Positions 23,301 to 36,300 of a stretch of 64,000 bases of DNA are shown piece after piece. Origin of the DNA: Telopea speciosissima (Eukaryota; Streptophyta; Magnoliopsida; Proteales; Proteaceae). The notes under the pieces are model-generated. The model was not told the DNA's origin and did not search any database. It worked only from the letters and a program-made list of their open reading frames with translations. The stretch lies in NCBI RefSeq assembly GCF_018873765.1, contig NC_057921.1, forward strand, positions 13,700,604 to 13,764,603, read 5' to 3'. A program made the translations under genes and the position numbers. Numbering within the stretch: position 1 is the stretch's first letter; every line of letters begins with the position of its first letter.

Positions 23301-26300
23301 CTCTGGAAGCATTAGATTTGGATCCATGTAACCAACGAATCTATGTGTTGAATATGGAATGAAAGTTTTCATTAGTGTTGCTGCCAAGAGCTGTGAGTGC
23401 ACAAGTACTGCTACTACCACTCCCCTGATCTTCTCTTGCTTCAGGTACGATCCACCAATACTATTTACTCTATGCCCTTCCATTAAACTTCTATTTTCTT
23501 CTTCTGCTTTCCATTTCCTCCTCTTTGTTAAGTTCCTTTTAAGTTATCGCTCATGTACCCTGTTACCAGCAGTACCTGCTACCAAGTAGATCGAGTCGAT
23601 CTCTAGCGATCCTAATCATGTTACCTTAAGATTTTGTGCAAGGGTGAATCTTATAATGGCAACTTAGTCTGTCCAATAAGGAGGCCCATAAGAATCTTCT
23701 CTAGCAGAATAATACATTAATGTTGGGACTGTTTTGAGATTACCAGTAGACCTGGTTTCCTTCACTAAATGTTATAATCTTGGATTATTATTTTTGGTTA
23801 ATTTTGAATCGTTTTAAGGGTCCTTAGGGATAGGAATCCCCATCTAATATTCCAACTTGTTTGGATCTTACTCCATGAAAACTCTCAATCGGAAAAGCTA
23901 CTCAACCGCTGTCCTGTTGTCACAAGGTTGAAGAGTCAAGTCTTCTTATTTGCATGCAAGGACAAGGGTTTGAACAATTGTACCAAACCCCTTTAGTTCT
24001 GATTCCTAACATTCTCCATTACTGATATTCAAATTCAGGAAAGCACCTTGTCTTGATTTAATTACCCTTAAAGCTCATATTCTGTTTGTTTTCTTCAGAA
24101 GGGTTTTAAATCATTCTGAAATTTATGAAATTGCCCCTGATCATATTATTGTAAATTATTTATTACTTGTGGGCTCATGGCAAACCCATAATCAAGATTA
24201 TTGAACCCCGTATCGCATCATATCTCCTAGGACTGCAACATTTAGTCCTTTTATTAGGGAAATGGTTGGTTCAGTCCGGTTTCGGTCAATCCAAATCGGG
24301 GTGTTTTTTTTTTTTTGGGGCATTACCAGCTCAAACCGAATTCGAGCCTTTATGGTTAGAATCAGATTTGCGCTTTTTACGGATTGGCTTAACAGTGGCT
24401 TATCGGTCTGTCATCGGATTGTTCCCGGTTCACTTTAATTAATAATATTATATAGAGATTTTATTGGTTTTTCCGGTTTCATTCGGTCTTAATGGTCCTT
24501 CCGGTTGGTTTTGTACCAGTCCAAAAAAACCCAAACTTAACACGACCGAAAAGTGAATTATTTTGGTTCAGTTTTCCCCGGTTGGTCCTACCGGTTCAGG
24601 TTGGATTTTCACACCCCTACTTTTCCTAGTCGGAGCCTTTGCAGCTAGTTGAAACAAAAAATTGTATATATAATTATATCTTCCTTGAATTCATCTAATT
24701 AGATTCTAGATAATAAGGTTACATTTTACTGGAATCCAGAAATTTACACAGTTTGCCCTCAATTTAACCTGGTAAGCGGTCTTGAATTGAAACATTCCTT
24801 GTCTCTATATATTTTTTTAGATTCCTTATCATCAAGAATTTTCTAGTTTAAAACATTTTGTAAATATTATCAAATAATAATACAGACATAATCTTAACAT
24901 CATATATCTTCTTGGTTCAGTAGAAGACAAAGTACTGTTCCTGTGGAAATATATATACTCTTAAAATTTTTTGCTTCTAATCCATCTTTTCCTATTCTAT
25001 CAGATCTGAACCCTTTTTTTTCCCTCCCTCTAGAATCATCGAAACACACATTTCCTATTTACCTTCGTTTCCAACTGCACTTCCATGATTTCCATCCATC
25101 AATAGATATCTGATTTGATCTAATAACTAGCAGAATCCTAATCTTCAACACCCAAGGTTCTAAGACTTGTATCTAGCGATGAATTCCTACAGACACGTAA
25201 AATGCATTGTGGTGCAGCATTCATCCAGGCAATTACCAGCTAAACTATTAATTGATGAAGCCTACAGTAGCAAGTATCCATGATATAACATTAATTAAAA
25301 TAATGATAATAGGTGAATTATGCACAAATAGCTAAAGAACCAAGTCAGTCAGCTACTAACCCATCAGTGTAAGAACAAACAACATAAATCAATATAGATG
25401 CACCTTAACTTGCACTTCCCACCCATCAATAGATATCTGATTTGATCTAATAACTAGCAGAACCCTAAATCTTCAACACTCAAGGCTCTAAGACTTGAAT
25501 CAAGCGATGAATTCCCACGTAAAATGCATTGTGGTGCAGCATTCATCCAGGCAATTACCAGCTATACTATACATTTGATGCATCCATAGTTATCAAGGCG
25601 TCGCCATGGCGTCCAGGCTCCTTGGTCGCTTGGCGGTCGCCTTGCCGCCATGGCGGGGTCGCTTTGATTTTTGACCCTCTAAGACGCCATGGTTGCCTTC
25701 CCGCCTAGATATCTATGGATGAATCCTACAATAGCAAGTATCCATGATATAGTATTAATTTAAAATAATGATAATAGGTGTAAAATCTATACAAACAGCT
25801 AAAGAACCATATCAGTCAGCTACTAACCATCAGTGTAAGAACAAACAAAATAAATCAAAATAGATGCACCTTACCTTGCATTGCAAACTTGTTATCGTGG
25901 ATCTCAGCAGTTTGTCCCCGACTATATATCTCAACTTTTTAACAAAATCGTCCCGATTAATAACTTTGCTCTGATAAAAATTCCGTTACAGAATGAAGCA
26001 TAAATATAAGAAGAACCTTTAGCAAAACAACAGAGAAGTGAATATGATAAACTTGTGTTCTGCGACATACCCTAAATTGGTCATAGTGTATATTCACTAA
26101 CTTCATATCTTTAGGAGCCACCTTGTTTGAGATGGCCGCAAACAACATGGGGAAAGGCATCCAAGGAGATTTGGGAGCCTTTGGAACATTTGACCCAACA
26201 GGGAGGTTTTCAGTTTGAGATCTCTTTGCCAAGCCTGGAAATGTACGACGATCTCCCACCTAAAAAGGAAAAGATTATTTCCTGAGAAACTAGCAGCAAT

Positions 26301-28883
26301 AAACTCAATAGTATGAGATATAGGGAGGGGGGGAGGGACATCCCTACTCACAAGGCTTAAGATATGCTCACATCTCTCTTACCTAGACACTTCATGCACC
26401 CATGGAGTAACCGTGTTAGCACGACATGATACGACATGACATTGATATGGGTGAGGATGGGTATGGGACAAGCGTCTGACACACACCATAAGGTGGGCAC
26501 TTGGACATGACTGTTAAGGAAAAAAAAAAAGATCAACCCCTTTATTGTGACACATTAACCCATCCCTTTACGACACATTTTTGCAAAGCCTATGTACCAT
26601 ACAAATTTTAGAGACAAATACCCCATATTCTATGTTCTGCGAGCAGGAGGATCCAACTCCTCAGCACATACCCATACCCATACCCATACCCAAACCGTTA
26701 CCTGAACCCATGTAACATAGATCTAAAAAGATCTTTTATTTGGAGAAAATACTCAAAATCATTACACCAGCAAAGGTGATATTATTTGGCTAGCAACAAT
26801 ATAAGTTCTCAGGTAACATGCACTGGAAACACCAAGCAAAGATATACATGCCACATATGACATGGCATCAAGAACACCACTTGATGAGTACCCAAAAAAT
26901 TTCTAGGTAAGTACTAATCAAAGAATCCAACCATTCAATCAAGTAGACATATAAATGAGATTGAATGCTTAGAATCACAGACCATCACAAAACTTGACTT
27001 GGAAGATACTCTAGATATGCCACAAAATAAAATAAAAAAGTTCAACAACAATACAAACCTGGTTAAAACTCCCTTCCTACAGGGCTAAAATCATACATAA
27101 TCAAAATTAAAATTAATCGTACTTATCCTTGCGCCAGGGGAAAGGGTTCATACTAACCTCTCCACAGCATTAGTAAAGTGGAAGGGGAAATCAACTTTAT
27201 GCCCTACTCGATTCGCCTTGAAGACAAAGTAGAGTGCTACTGGCAAGCAGAAGTTGTTTGCCGGAACTCCATGCTTCCAGCATGTCCATTTGGAAATTCC
27301 ATTCATTGCAAAGGTGTCTTCAGTTCCCGGTGCTGGCAGGGGTAATTTGAGTTAGTTTAGACAAGGGGAAATCAACTTTAGGCCCTATTTGATTCGCCTT
27401 GAAGACAAAGTAGAGTACTACTGGCAAGCAGAAGTTGTCTGCCCGAACTCCATGCTTCCAGCATGTCCATTTGGAAAGTCAATTCATTGCAAAAGTGTCT
27501 TCAGTTCGTGGTGCTGACTTTGAGGAATCAAAAGACCCCTATTTTTCCACATACTCCTCTAGCAACCTGTGCTCCTACTGGCACAACCTCAGTGTTTGTG
27601 ATGGCTGTGTATCCAGTTGGCAGTAAACTCTCCAGCACACTATATTGTGAATTGCTTCTTTAGCAGCTAGTGTTTCATAGCACAGCCTCAGAGTTTCCAA
27701 GGCTGAGTAACAGGAAGCAAAAAAAGGCCTTTATTTTTTCATTACTGCTTTAGAGGCCTGTTTTCCAACTAGCAACCTCAGCATTCCTGACAGCTAAGTA
27801 ACAAATCACAATAATCACTCCAAAACCTATTTTCTGAATCACTCCTTCGGCACCCTGTGTACCCACTGGTAAAGCCTCCGTGCTTCAAATGGCTAACCAA
27901 TAGCAGGTATCTTAGCAGAACCTATGAGCAGGTTTTGATCTGCAGACCTCGCTTCAGTGCCGCCAAATGCTCCATCTTCTATAAAAAAGGGAAGACCAAG
28001 ACCAAAAGTGAATGGTAGGAGCTGACCTGGTTCTGCTTCCAATCTGGGTATATCTGCATCTCTCGGATTCAGAGTTGGAGGTGATGATACAGAGGTAGTA
28101 GTGAGAGTCGATTGGAACTTGGTGGCAGCAGTTATTTTAATGTTTTCCCTAGTTGATTAAGTAATATTTTTTATGTTTAAATCTGATATATAAGAGACCC
28201 AAAGTTACAAACTCAACATAAGTTAAAACAGTAGGAACATGCCCAAAAAACATACGCTAGAAGTACCACCAACACATGACAATGATAATCTTAGGGCCCT
28301 GTCATCTTGATGCCAAAAAAAAAAATATTAAGCAAAAAAGTAAGACAAAGTTGCTAGAAAAAAGCCACCAAGTTGAGTAATAAAAAAGCCCAAGTTGAAA
28401 ATCCTACACACATCAACTGTTTTTAATAATTCCATCTTTCCAACCCCCCTCCCCCCACAAAAACAAAAGCTTCCAGTTTGAATACAAAGACAAGTGTCCT
28501 TTGATTTGCCACATGGATGATCAGTTAAGACTCAATTCAGCCAAAAGGCAACTTCTGTTTAATAAGTGAGACCACGACAAGTTTACGGAGGACCAACCTC
28601 GACAAGACAGGTCCATAGATCACATGCAGCCAAACTTAATTCATGGCAGGAATTTGCCAAATGGATGATTAATTAAGACTCAATTCAGCAAAAAGGCCAC
28701 TTCTGTTTAATAAGTGAGACCACAGCATGTTTACAGAGGGCCACCCTTGACAACACTAGACCACATGCAGCCAAACTTAATTAATGGCAGGAAGAGTTCA
28801 AGGAACATTTTGGTAGGCCTAACTCAGGAACATTCCTAGAAATTCTAGCCCTTCTACTGATCGATTGAAGTATAACCACTTAC

Positions 28884-28928
<45 letters not shown>

Positions 28929-30258
28929 GAGGAAGACAAAAGGATAAAGAAGCTTACCGAATCAACTAGACAAGAATCTGGTTGAAGTAGACCTTGACAG
29001 CAAGTAGAATTTGTGACTCCACAAACATTGACTTTGCTTTCTTTCCCAACTAAATAACCTGAAGGAACACAAACAAATACTACATCTCTAACTAAAACAT
29101 GCTTGCAGCAAACAGAGCTAATAAACTACTAAAATTAAACAAAAGCATATTCATGATTATTTCTACACCCTACAATGTTATTATTCATCACGAAAAATAA
29201 AAAATACTGCTACACCTTGTAAAGTAGACATGGCCCGTCAACTCACCAATCCAGACAATTCAATTTGTGCAGTATCTTTTTGGATAGGGTGTAGCCAGCC
29301 AACACATTAAACAAGCTGAGAATACTCCCAACTATAAACATTAAAATTACTCATCCAAGTCTCACAATAAGATTGATGGTCGATGTGTTCCGGCAGGCCA
29401 TACTTCAAAGGTATGCTCCTTCCAAGGCATTAAAAATTGATTGAAGAATCCAGATTGTGTCAATGAGTCAAGTTTATGGGTATAGGGTGTCAAGAGAATC
29501 TTCCTCAATATTCCTAGAGATAATGATGTATCAATCATCAAACAAATTAAAATTAGAGGGGCAAAAATCACCTTCAGCGTTGGGTGGCATCCTAAAACTG
29601 ACGACATATTCCGGAAAGATGTGAGTATTCATATTCATGTTCCATACTATATAGTGCTTTGGATTTTGAAGATCATCTACACCACTATCAAAGTGTTTGT
29701 TACTTGGATGAAACTGTTCAGATACAGAATGAACAAGTTCCATGTTTCCCATAATTACACGGCACAACACCAAATGCTGTACTCCATTTTCGTCAACATC
29801 ACAATGACTCGCACTGTAAAAAAAAAACAAAAAGTGAATTCTAATCCAAAATCCATTAAAGAAAAAGAAATAATAGTTGCTGGATGAAAATAGGAATCCT
29901 TAGACAATCTTCCAACTGTCATTGTCTTTAGCATGCCAATGGCAGGTAGGCAACCGTACTCAACAAGACCCAAATCACAGTAAGAAGCAGAGAAACAATC
30001 CATTTAGATGGCTAAAATTAACATAGCAATTTTCTACTAATACAGCCAATTGGCAAGTCTATTAAAAATTTCTATGAATAGAAGGTTGATACCATTCCAA
30101 CAGATTGACATTTTCACCCTAAGAAATCACCAAAGTCCAGAATATGTGCAAAACCTCTGACACTCTCATTTTTAAACCACATCAACAAAATCTATTTAAA
30201 CCATTATATATGGATTTCTTCCAACCTTCGATTGGAAGGTAATATATATGCACATGTA

Positions 30259-30298
<40 letters not shown>

Positions 30299-31546
30299 GG
30301 AGAGAGAGAGATAGAGAGAGATAGATAGATAGATAGATAGATAGATACATAGATAGGTAGATAGATAGACAGAGAGAGAGAGGGAGAGAGAGAGAGAGAG
30401 AAGTTAATTAACTCTGAAAGAAAGAATATACCTGATATAGGTGCAGTTCGCTGGTGCGAGATGAACACCAACACCATACATCGGCTTAGTTTTAGGGAGT
30501 TCATTTAAACCAAGCCCATGCTCCATTACTTGGGATACTGCTTCTTTGGAAGAGGCAAGCCATGCATATCTTATATTTGGATTACCCCGATACTTTCTTG
30601 TAATTTCAAACTGCTTTTGAAAAAGCTCCAAACGAGCTTGCAATAAATTACTTGAGCCACGGTATACCTGAACTATGTCCTGTGCACCCAAGTTTAGGCC
30701 CATACCCAAAAGGAACATGTCTTGCACAGCATCAGAGGTCAATTCATCAAGTCCAGTCGTCTGAAAAAGAGAGTTGCCACCGAAATGTCTATTCTCCCCA
30801 ATAGCTTCTACAATCTTTGCATCTGATTTGGCGTTGGTACTATCATTTTCTTCTTGTCTGTAATGGTCACTGGGAGATTTTTCTTTGATTTTAAGGCGCT
30901 TAACACGAGTATATGATTCCTCACAACAATCTTCCGACTTTGCATTACCAGCCCCAGTTATTTCAATCTCAAGTTGCAACTTGATTTCACGGGTCCCATC
31001 AATTTCTGAATATACATGTGAACAATCTTCCTCCAGCTCAGGCTGAAAACAGCTACAAAGTTCCTGGTCATCAGAGTATGATACTGGAAAGAAACAGCCA
31101 CCTGCTTCATCAATCCAAGCAATTTGCTTTTGTAAACCCGTTTTCAGATCAACCTGAATCATGTCTATAAAATTCAGCAATGAACGACAACCCTTGAATT
31201 CAACTTCAATGACTGCCTTCTTTTCCTGAAAATCTTTCTTCACCAGCTCAAGAAAATCCTTCGGAAAATCCATCCATTCATCATTGTGGTAAAACATCAG
31301 ACGTTGAAGCAACCCACTCTTCATAAAATTTGAATAATTCTTTATTATATATTTCTTAGAGTGAGGGCCTGATTTGTTCTTGCATGCATTTGACCCAACC
31401 CGCTTGCAAAGCTTGTTAGATAGGGAATCAAATGTGGGTCTCCGTAGCACTGCCGTACGAGCAGCTGCAGTGAAATATGCTGCACATTGGGATGCACGCT
31501 TTCTCTTCAAGTCAACAATTATTCTATGAGACTTCTTCACCTCCAT
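20251..31546 (-). CDS. RCD1/SRO-like protein (WWE, PARP-like, RST)
   Basis: Six coding exons on the minus strand: 31546-30432, 29813-29572, 29058-28958, 26259-26071, 25970-25875 and 20304-20251. All borders are GT/AG and the phases agree, giving 598 residues, close to the 589 of Arabidopsis RCD1. Start chosen at [17 protein letters not shown], just behind an acceptor (CGTAG at 31551-31555). A basic KRKR (14-17) may be a nuclear signal. A WWE domain spans about 75-155 (ends [14 protein letters not shown]). A PARP-like domain spans about 260-455 ([63 protein letters not shown]). An RST domain spans about 515-580 ([36 protein letters not shown]). Family members are nuclear hubs that bind transcription factors through RST in stress and ROS signalling; their PARP-like domains generally lack activity. 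Exons 1-5 are firm. Exon 6 (17 residues, [17 protein letters not shown], 5.6 kb away) is inferred from phase, acceptor and length. Confidence 0.9.
21820..22397 (-). mobile_element. L1-type LINE 3' remnant (RNase H end)
   Basis: Minus-strand decayed sequence opening [20 protein letters not shown] and GPSRIGVLI, the start of the plant L1 RVT_3/RNase H domain, and later SKQRDC. It ends in AATCAATAAAATTATACTTG with a short A-rich tail (21800-21815). It lies in intron 5 of the RCD1-like gene and has many stops. Confidence 0.6.
23103..23350. repeat. 124 bp tandem duplication
   Basis: Copies 23103-23226 and 23227-23350, both starting TAGCCGTAATAGGAGTCC and ending CTATGTGTTG, with about 90% identity by eye. 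Intron 5 of the RCD1-like gene. Confidence 0.92.
24225..24617. mobile_element. Non-autonomous hAT-like element
   Basis: Rich in CCGGTTCGGTT / AACCGAA motifs over about 24270-24600 and ends TTTTCACACCCCTA (24608-24621), the standard plant hAT terminus. The left end is less clear. No coding sequence. Confidence 0.5.
25087..25880. repeat. About 326 bp tandem duplication reaching exon 5
   Basis: Copy 1 (25087-25413) and copy 2 (25414-25880) share AATAGATATCTGATTTGATC, AAAATGCATTGTGGTGCAGC and CATCAGTGTAAGAACAAAC. Copy 2 is longer because of the MITE at 25581. Copy 1 includes a few bases matching the exon-5 donor (25873), there changed from GTAAGG to GTTAAGG. Confidence 0.9.
25581..25721. mobile_element. 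141 bp MITE-like foldback insertion
   Basis: Terminal inverted repeats CATCCATAG...CTATGGATG, extending inward as CATAGTTATCAAGGCG against CATAGATATCTAGGCG, with a GC-rich GGCGTCGCCATGGCG core. The tandem sister copy at about 25256 lacks it and reads TTGATGAAGCCT straight through, so the empty site is visible. GATG may be the target duplication. Confidence 0.85.
26510..26720. repeat. Poly-A tract and CCCATA repeats in intron 4
   Basis: An A-tract at 26519-26530 and four CCCATA units at 26669-26693, mirrored by GGGTGAGGATGGGTATGGG at 26448-26466. A small foldback element is possible but its ends were not resolved. Confidence 0.35.
27184..27515. repeat. 181 bp tandem duplication
   Basis: Copies start GGGGAAATCAACTTTA at 27184 and 27365. 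Both hold ATTCGCCTTGAAGACAAAGT and CATGCTTCCAGCATGTCC. Intron 3 of the RCD1-like gene. Confidence 0.9.
28503..28795. repeat. 148 bp tandem duplication
   Basis: Copies at 28503-28650 and 28651-28795 share AAGACTCAATTCAGC, CTTCTGTTTAATAAGTGAGA and ATGCAGCCAAACTTAATT. Intron 3 of the RCD1-like gene. Confidence 0.9.
28886..28926. repeat. (GA)n microsatellite
   Basis: About 20 GA units, 30 bp from the exon-3 donor of the RCD1-like gene. Confidence 0.95.
30262..30404. repeat. Compound (AT)n, (GATA)n, (GA)n microsatellite
   Basis: AT repeat 30262-30295, GA/GATA repeats 30298-30372, GA repeats to about 30402. It lies just downstream of the exon-1 donor (30431) of the RCD1-like gene, so length changes would alter intron 1. 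Confidence 0.95.
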
Positions 31547-31559
31547 TTCTACGTGGTAA

Positions 31560-33365
31560 AACTTTACTCCAAAGTCCAAAGTTAACAAAAATTTACAATA
31601 GGTCTTGGAAAAATCTCAAAGAAACCATGCCAAGGAAGATGATTTGTAAGCCCTGGAAAAGACATGTCCATACAAATGAAAGAACAGTCATGTTATTTTT
31701 AATTTTCTGGTAATATAAGTCTACAACTACAATGTAATATATGAAAGTTTACCATTGATATATGCCCACATCCAGACATATAGAGTACAAGAAAGAGTTA
31801 GACAGCCACCACTGTACATATCCTACTATGAGACATTTGGTCTAATTTGTAGTTCGTTGACCACTGAGCTAGAGTTGGAAAACACAATGCAACCTCCTTG
31901 ACCAAGAACAACCTGACAATGCAACAGAACCTTTTGTTATAAATGAAATTCCTAAAGTTTGGACAACCGACAGCAACTCGGAATAAAAAAAAGCAGATCT
32001 CAGTCAGTGGGGCTTAGTTACTAACCCCAGGATCGACAAAGAGGACCCAAGACATAGCAAATCATTCAAACCTCCATGAGTGCTGAATATTTTATTTTTA
32101 TATTCATGTGCACTGCTGGGTTGCTGTTAAGGTACCATTTAACAATGTTGGAACTCTAGGGTTTGAATATGTCCATAGACACACCACAGGACAAAATTCA
32201 TAAATGAGATATTTACCTAAACCACCACACCAATGGTTCAACAGATGAGTACAAACAATCTGAACATTTGAACTAGATAGTGCATTGCACAGTAAAAAGT
32301 TTTCAAAGGAACTCCACTCCTCAGGGAGCAATAGACTGTTCAGGCCTGGCAATATGCACTCCAAACAGTTCAATGTGAAAATGCTAACTTCATCAACTCA
32401 TGAAAAGTTTATACGAGGATCAAGCATGATTTGAAATAGAAAACTGGAGAGGAAATTGAAAACCAAAAGCATTAAGTAGAAAGATGTAGTCTTCCATGGC
32501 AAAACTTAAAAAACAGGACAGAATAAAATTGGCTCCAAAACATGGTTCAAAATCTCAGTCGAAAACATCAAGATTCCACGAAATATTTCAGTTCCGACGG
32601 AGTTCAACACAAAACTGGGTGCAACTCAATAGCGACCAAAATATTGGCATTTCGGCCAAAGTTTCGGCTTCGACTCGATTTCGTCTCGGTTTTGGTACAA
32701 AACAGTACATGTAAAAGCACTGTTTCGATTGAAATTTTGGATTAGACTCAGTTGTGATTCAGTTTCAAGCACTTTTGCCTGAAATCTCGGATAGTTTTTG
32801 CTACATTTCTTGGTGGAATAAAGTGTTGGGGACTACTACAACACATCTACAGCAATGCTTTTTCGTATTTGAGCAAGATTTATGTAAAATTTAAACTCAG
32901 AGAAATACCTTTTTCCCCAAAGATTTCAAGCCTTGTCAGAACTCTATTGTGGTACCATTTTGGGTGTGCTTTTTTACCATCTAAATTGACGAGGTTGTGC
33001 TTTTTTTTTACCATCTAAAGTGACCCGGGTGTTTTTTTTGTTAACCATCCAAAGTGACCTGACTATAGTGAAAAGTGAGCAAGGATTAGCTAGTGTGTCT
33101 CCTCTAAGAGACGCGCCATGTCGGCACCCAGATGCAATGACAAGTAGGCAAGGGTGCTCACACCGTGGACTAAGTGCGGGTAAAAAAGCTAGTCCAAAAG
33201 CATAGCCAAATAGATTTCTTCCTAACTAGAAGGTTCAATAGATTGTTATGTAAGTACTGTAAGGTTATACCAAGGGAGAACCTAACCCCACAACATAAAT
33301 TAGTGGTCATAGTCTCATAGATATGTGCCTCACTACACAAAATCGTAAGAAAGGTGAGCTTATTT
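31560..33365. other. Leader-intron sequence, no gene seen
   Basis: Contains a stretch (32530-32780) rich in TTTCGG / GAAAT motifs of the kind found near ends of plant DNA transposons. 36600-36890 has related motifs. No protein motif was recognised. Confidence 0.4.
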
Positions 33366-33369
33366 GCCC

Positions 33370-36300
33370 TCGGATAATGTGGTGGAGCTTAAAAGGAGAT
33401 CCTTTGAAATCATTCACTGATAAGTGGTCAAACAAGGAAAGTGGGACTTTGAGGGAGATACTAATACGATGTGGGATGCGATGACTACTTGTATTACAAA
33501 AATTGCTAAAGATGTCCTAGGCAAATCGAAAGGGAAACGCCATTTCTTTAGAAAGACTTGGTGGTGGGATTACGAGGTTCAAGTAGTCATTAAGACTAAG
33601 AAAACTAGTTTTAAAATACATAGCAACGAACTAAAATTAATATGTGAAGGATCTACAAAAGTATAAATTTGCTAGAAATGAAGCTAAGAACATGGTGGAT
33701 AAAAGCAAGGGTGACGAAATACAAAGATCTTTATAACAATCCGATCACAAAGGGGAAAGGAAGAGTAGAGATCTAGACCACATTAAATGTATTAAAGTTA
33801 AGATGGTAAAGTACCAACAAGGGATGAGGACACTAAGAAGATATGGGAAGGTTATTTCTGCAGCCTACTAGATAAAGACACTTTAAGTAATAGTTTTCCA
33901 GAAGACAACATTAACCATCAAGACACCACATGTCATAGATATATACGAAAACTTAAGGCGTTTTTGAAGTAAAAGAAGCTTTAAGGAGGATGAAAGTAAG
34001 CAAGGCACAAGGCTCAGATGAGGTCCCAATAGGAGTGTAGAAGAGCATAGGAATATGTGGTCTATCTTAGCTAACCGAGTTGTTTAATAAGATTCTGAGC
34101 ACAAGGAATATGCCAGATGAATGGAGAAACATCGTGGTTCCGATTTACAAAAATAAAGGTGATATTCAGAGTTGCAATAACTATAGAGGCATAAAACTAA
34201 TGAGTCATACTATGTAGGCACCCAGACTGCAAAGTGATTATTTTAGGTATATAGGCTCAATCATAAATAAAGAAGGTGATATAGAGGATGATGTTTCACA
34301 GGGAATTAAAAAAGGATGGACTAAGTGAAGAGGTGCATCAGGAGTATAATGCAGGAGCATAATCAGTTGTGGTTCAAACCTGGTACAACTGACTGAATTA
34401 TTTATAATGTCCAGATTCAACAAATCTGGCCAGAACACATCTCAGTTTTCTAATCTTATAAGGAAACTCTAACAGTCTATCATGGGACCCATTTGGATTC
34501 TTCCATACAGCTACGATTATGAAAACTGGTCATTCTAGGAATCTTATACCCAGCAGATTTATAAAGCTTGCGGTTCCTAAATATCAGGAAAATTATCACC
34601 AAGTTCCTGTCGAATGATTTCTTATTTGGGTTGTTATTATTCGTTTATTTAATGTTTTAGTTGTTCACACACGCTAGGGCATGTCCGATCATGGTCAAAA
34701 TCTAATTCTTTTATTTCATTAAGTTTCCTAGTCAGCACATGACTATTTGTTGCGTCCTACGATTGGAAGGTTTAGATAGACTTTATTTCTGTTTTTAGTT
34801 GAATTTGTTTAGGGCTCTTTTAAAGATGGTCGAATGGACTAGTGTTTCCCAGTCATAGTTTGTTGCTGTCTGCAATTTTATTTAAATATATAAAAGGCAT
34901 AGCCTACTCAACGATTTTGAATGAATGGAATAATTTTTTGTTTGGTTTTGTCTCTCTCCTCTTTTTTCATCCAAGTACTATTCACCGTATTGTTCACAGC
35001 CCTGGAACTAGCCCTTATCTTCTCTTCCTTCTTCAATAAAAAAAAATTCTCTTAAGCCCACCATAGCAGATCCATCTTTGATTTGCATCAACTTGGTGTC
35101 AAAGCCGAAATCTTCTACTTTCAATAACGATCGGCCATGAATTTATTACTATTTTGAAGCGGTTAGAAGATGTATTGTTATATATCAAATCAAATTTTCA
35201 GGATCTTCGATCAGATTTGCGAGAGTCAACCAAAAATATCAAACGCAGCTGTGATAAAGTGTGCAGCATGTTAAATGCCTTAGAGGACTGATCAGTGGTG
35301 ATGGAAGAAGTGAACAAGAAGAGTGGTGAACAAGTGGAAGTGAACAGTTCGATTAAAATTGGAGTAGAAGAATTAATCGACGGTATGATTGTGAAACCCC
35401 CACGACCCGATTTCCATTGAAGAGATATTGTTTTTTAATGGCCATTAGAAGATCACGATGGTTGGTCGTGAGATGCATTGAATATTTGGATCATCGCCCA
35501 TCAAAGCTGTTGATTGTGGATGTTGATTGAGTAAGTGGTATTGATCTTCTCGTTTTATAAAACTCGTGGTTGAGTTTTTAACAAAATGGGGGGAATAATG
35601 CAGGAGCATAATCACGTTTCTAGTTCAAAACTGGTCCAACTGATTGGATTATTTCCTAGTCAGCACATGACTCTTCATTGCATCTTAGGATTGAGAGGTT
35701 TAGATAGACTTTATTTGTGTTTTTAGTTGAATTTGTTTAGGGCTCATTTTAAGATGGTCGACTAGACTAGTGTTTCCCAGTCATAGTTTATTTCTGTCTG
35801 CAATTTTATTTAAATATGTAAAAGGCATAGTGTACTCGATGATTTTGAATGAATGGAATAGTTTTTGGTTGGTTTTGTCTCTCTCCTCTCTCCCCTATTT
35901 CCCCATCAATTTCATCTCGTCTCTCTCCTCCTTTTTCTTCCAAGTTACTGTTCACAGGTAATGTTCACAGCCCCTTATCTTCTCTTCCTTCTTATATTAT
36001 TCTCTCTTAAGCCCACCATAGCGAATCCTTTTTTGATCTGTGCATCAGAGTATTGTGTGATTGGCATATTCCTTTTAAATTTAAAAGGAAAATTTATAAG
36101 ACAATCATACGACTGGCTATGATGTATGGTGCAAAATGTTGGATAATTAAGAAGCATAGAAAAACTCAAAGTAGCGGAGATGAGGATGTTGAAATGGATG
36201 AGTGGCAAAATTAGAAAGGATAAAGTAAAAAATGATCATATTAGAGCTGATTTGGGAGTAACTATGATACATGATAAGCTACCAGACAGTCGTTTGGGGT

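Noticed and set aside
27435..27663. Overlapping plus-strand frames in the 181 bp duplication
   Set aside because: They lie in intron 3 of the minus-strand gene and the two repeat copies do not keep the same frame.
30196..30504. 102-codon minus frame overlapping the exon-1 end
   Set aside because: It reads through the microsatellite in another frame from the RCD1-like exon; a shadow.
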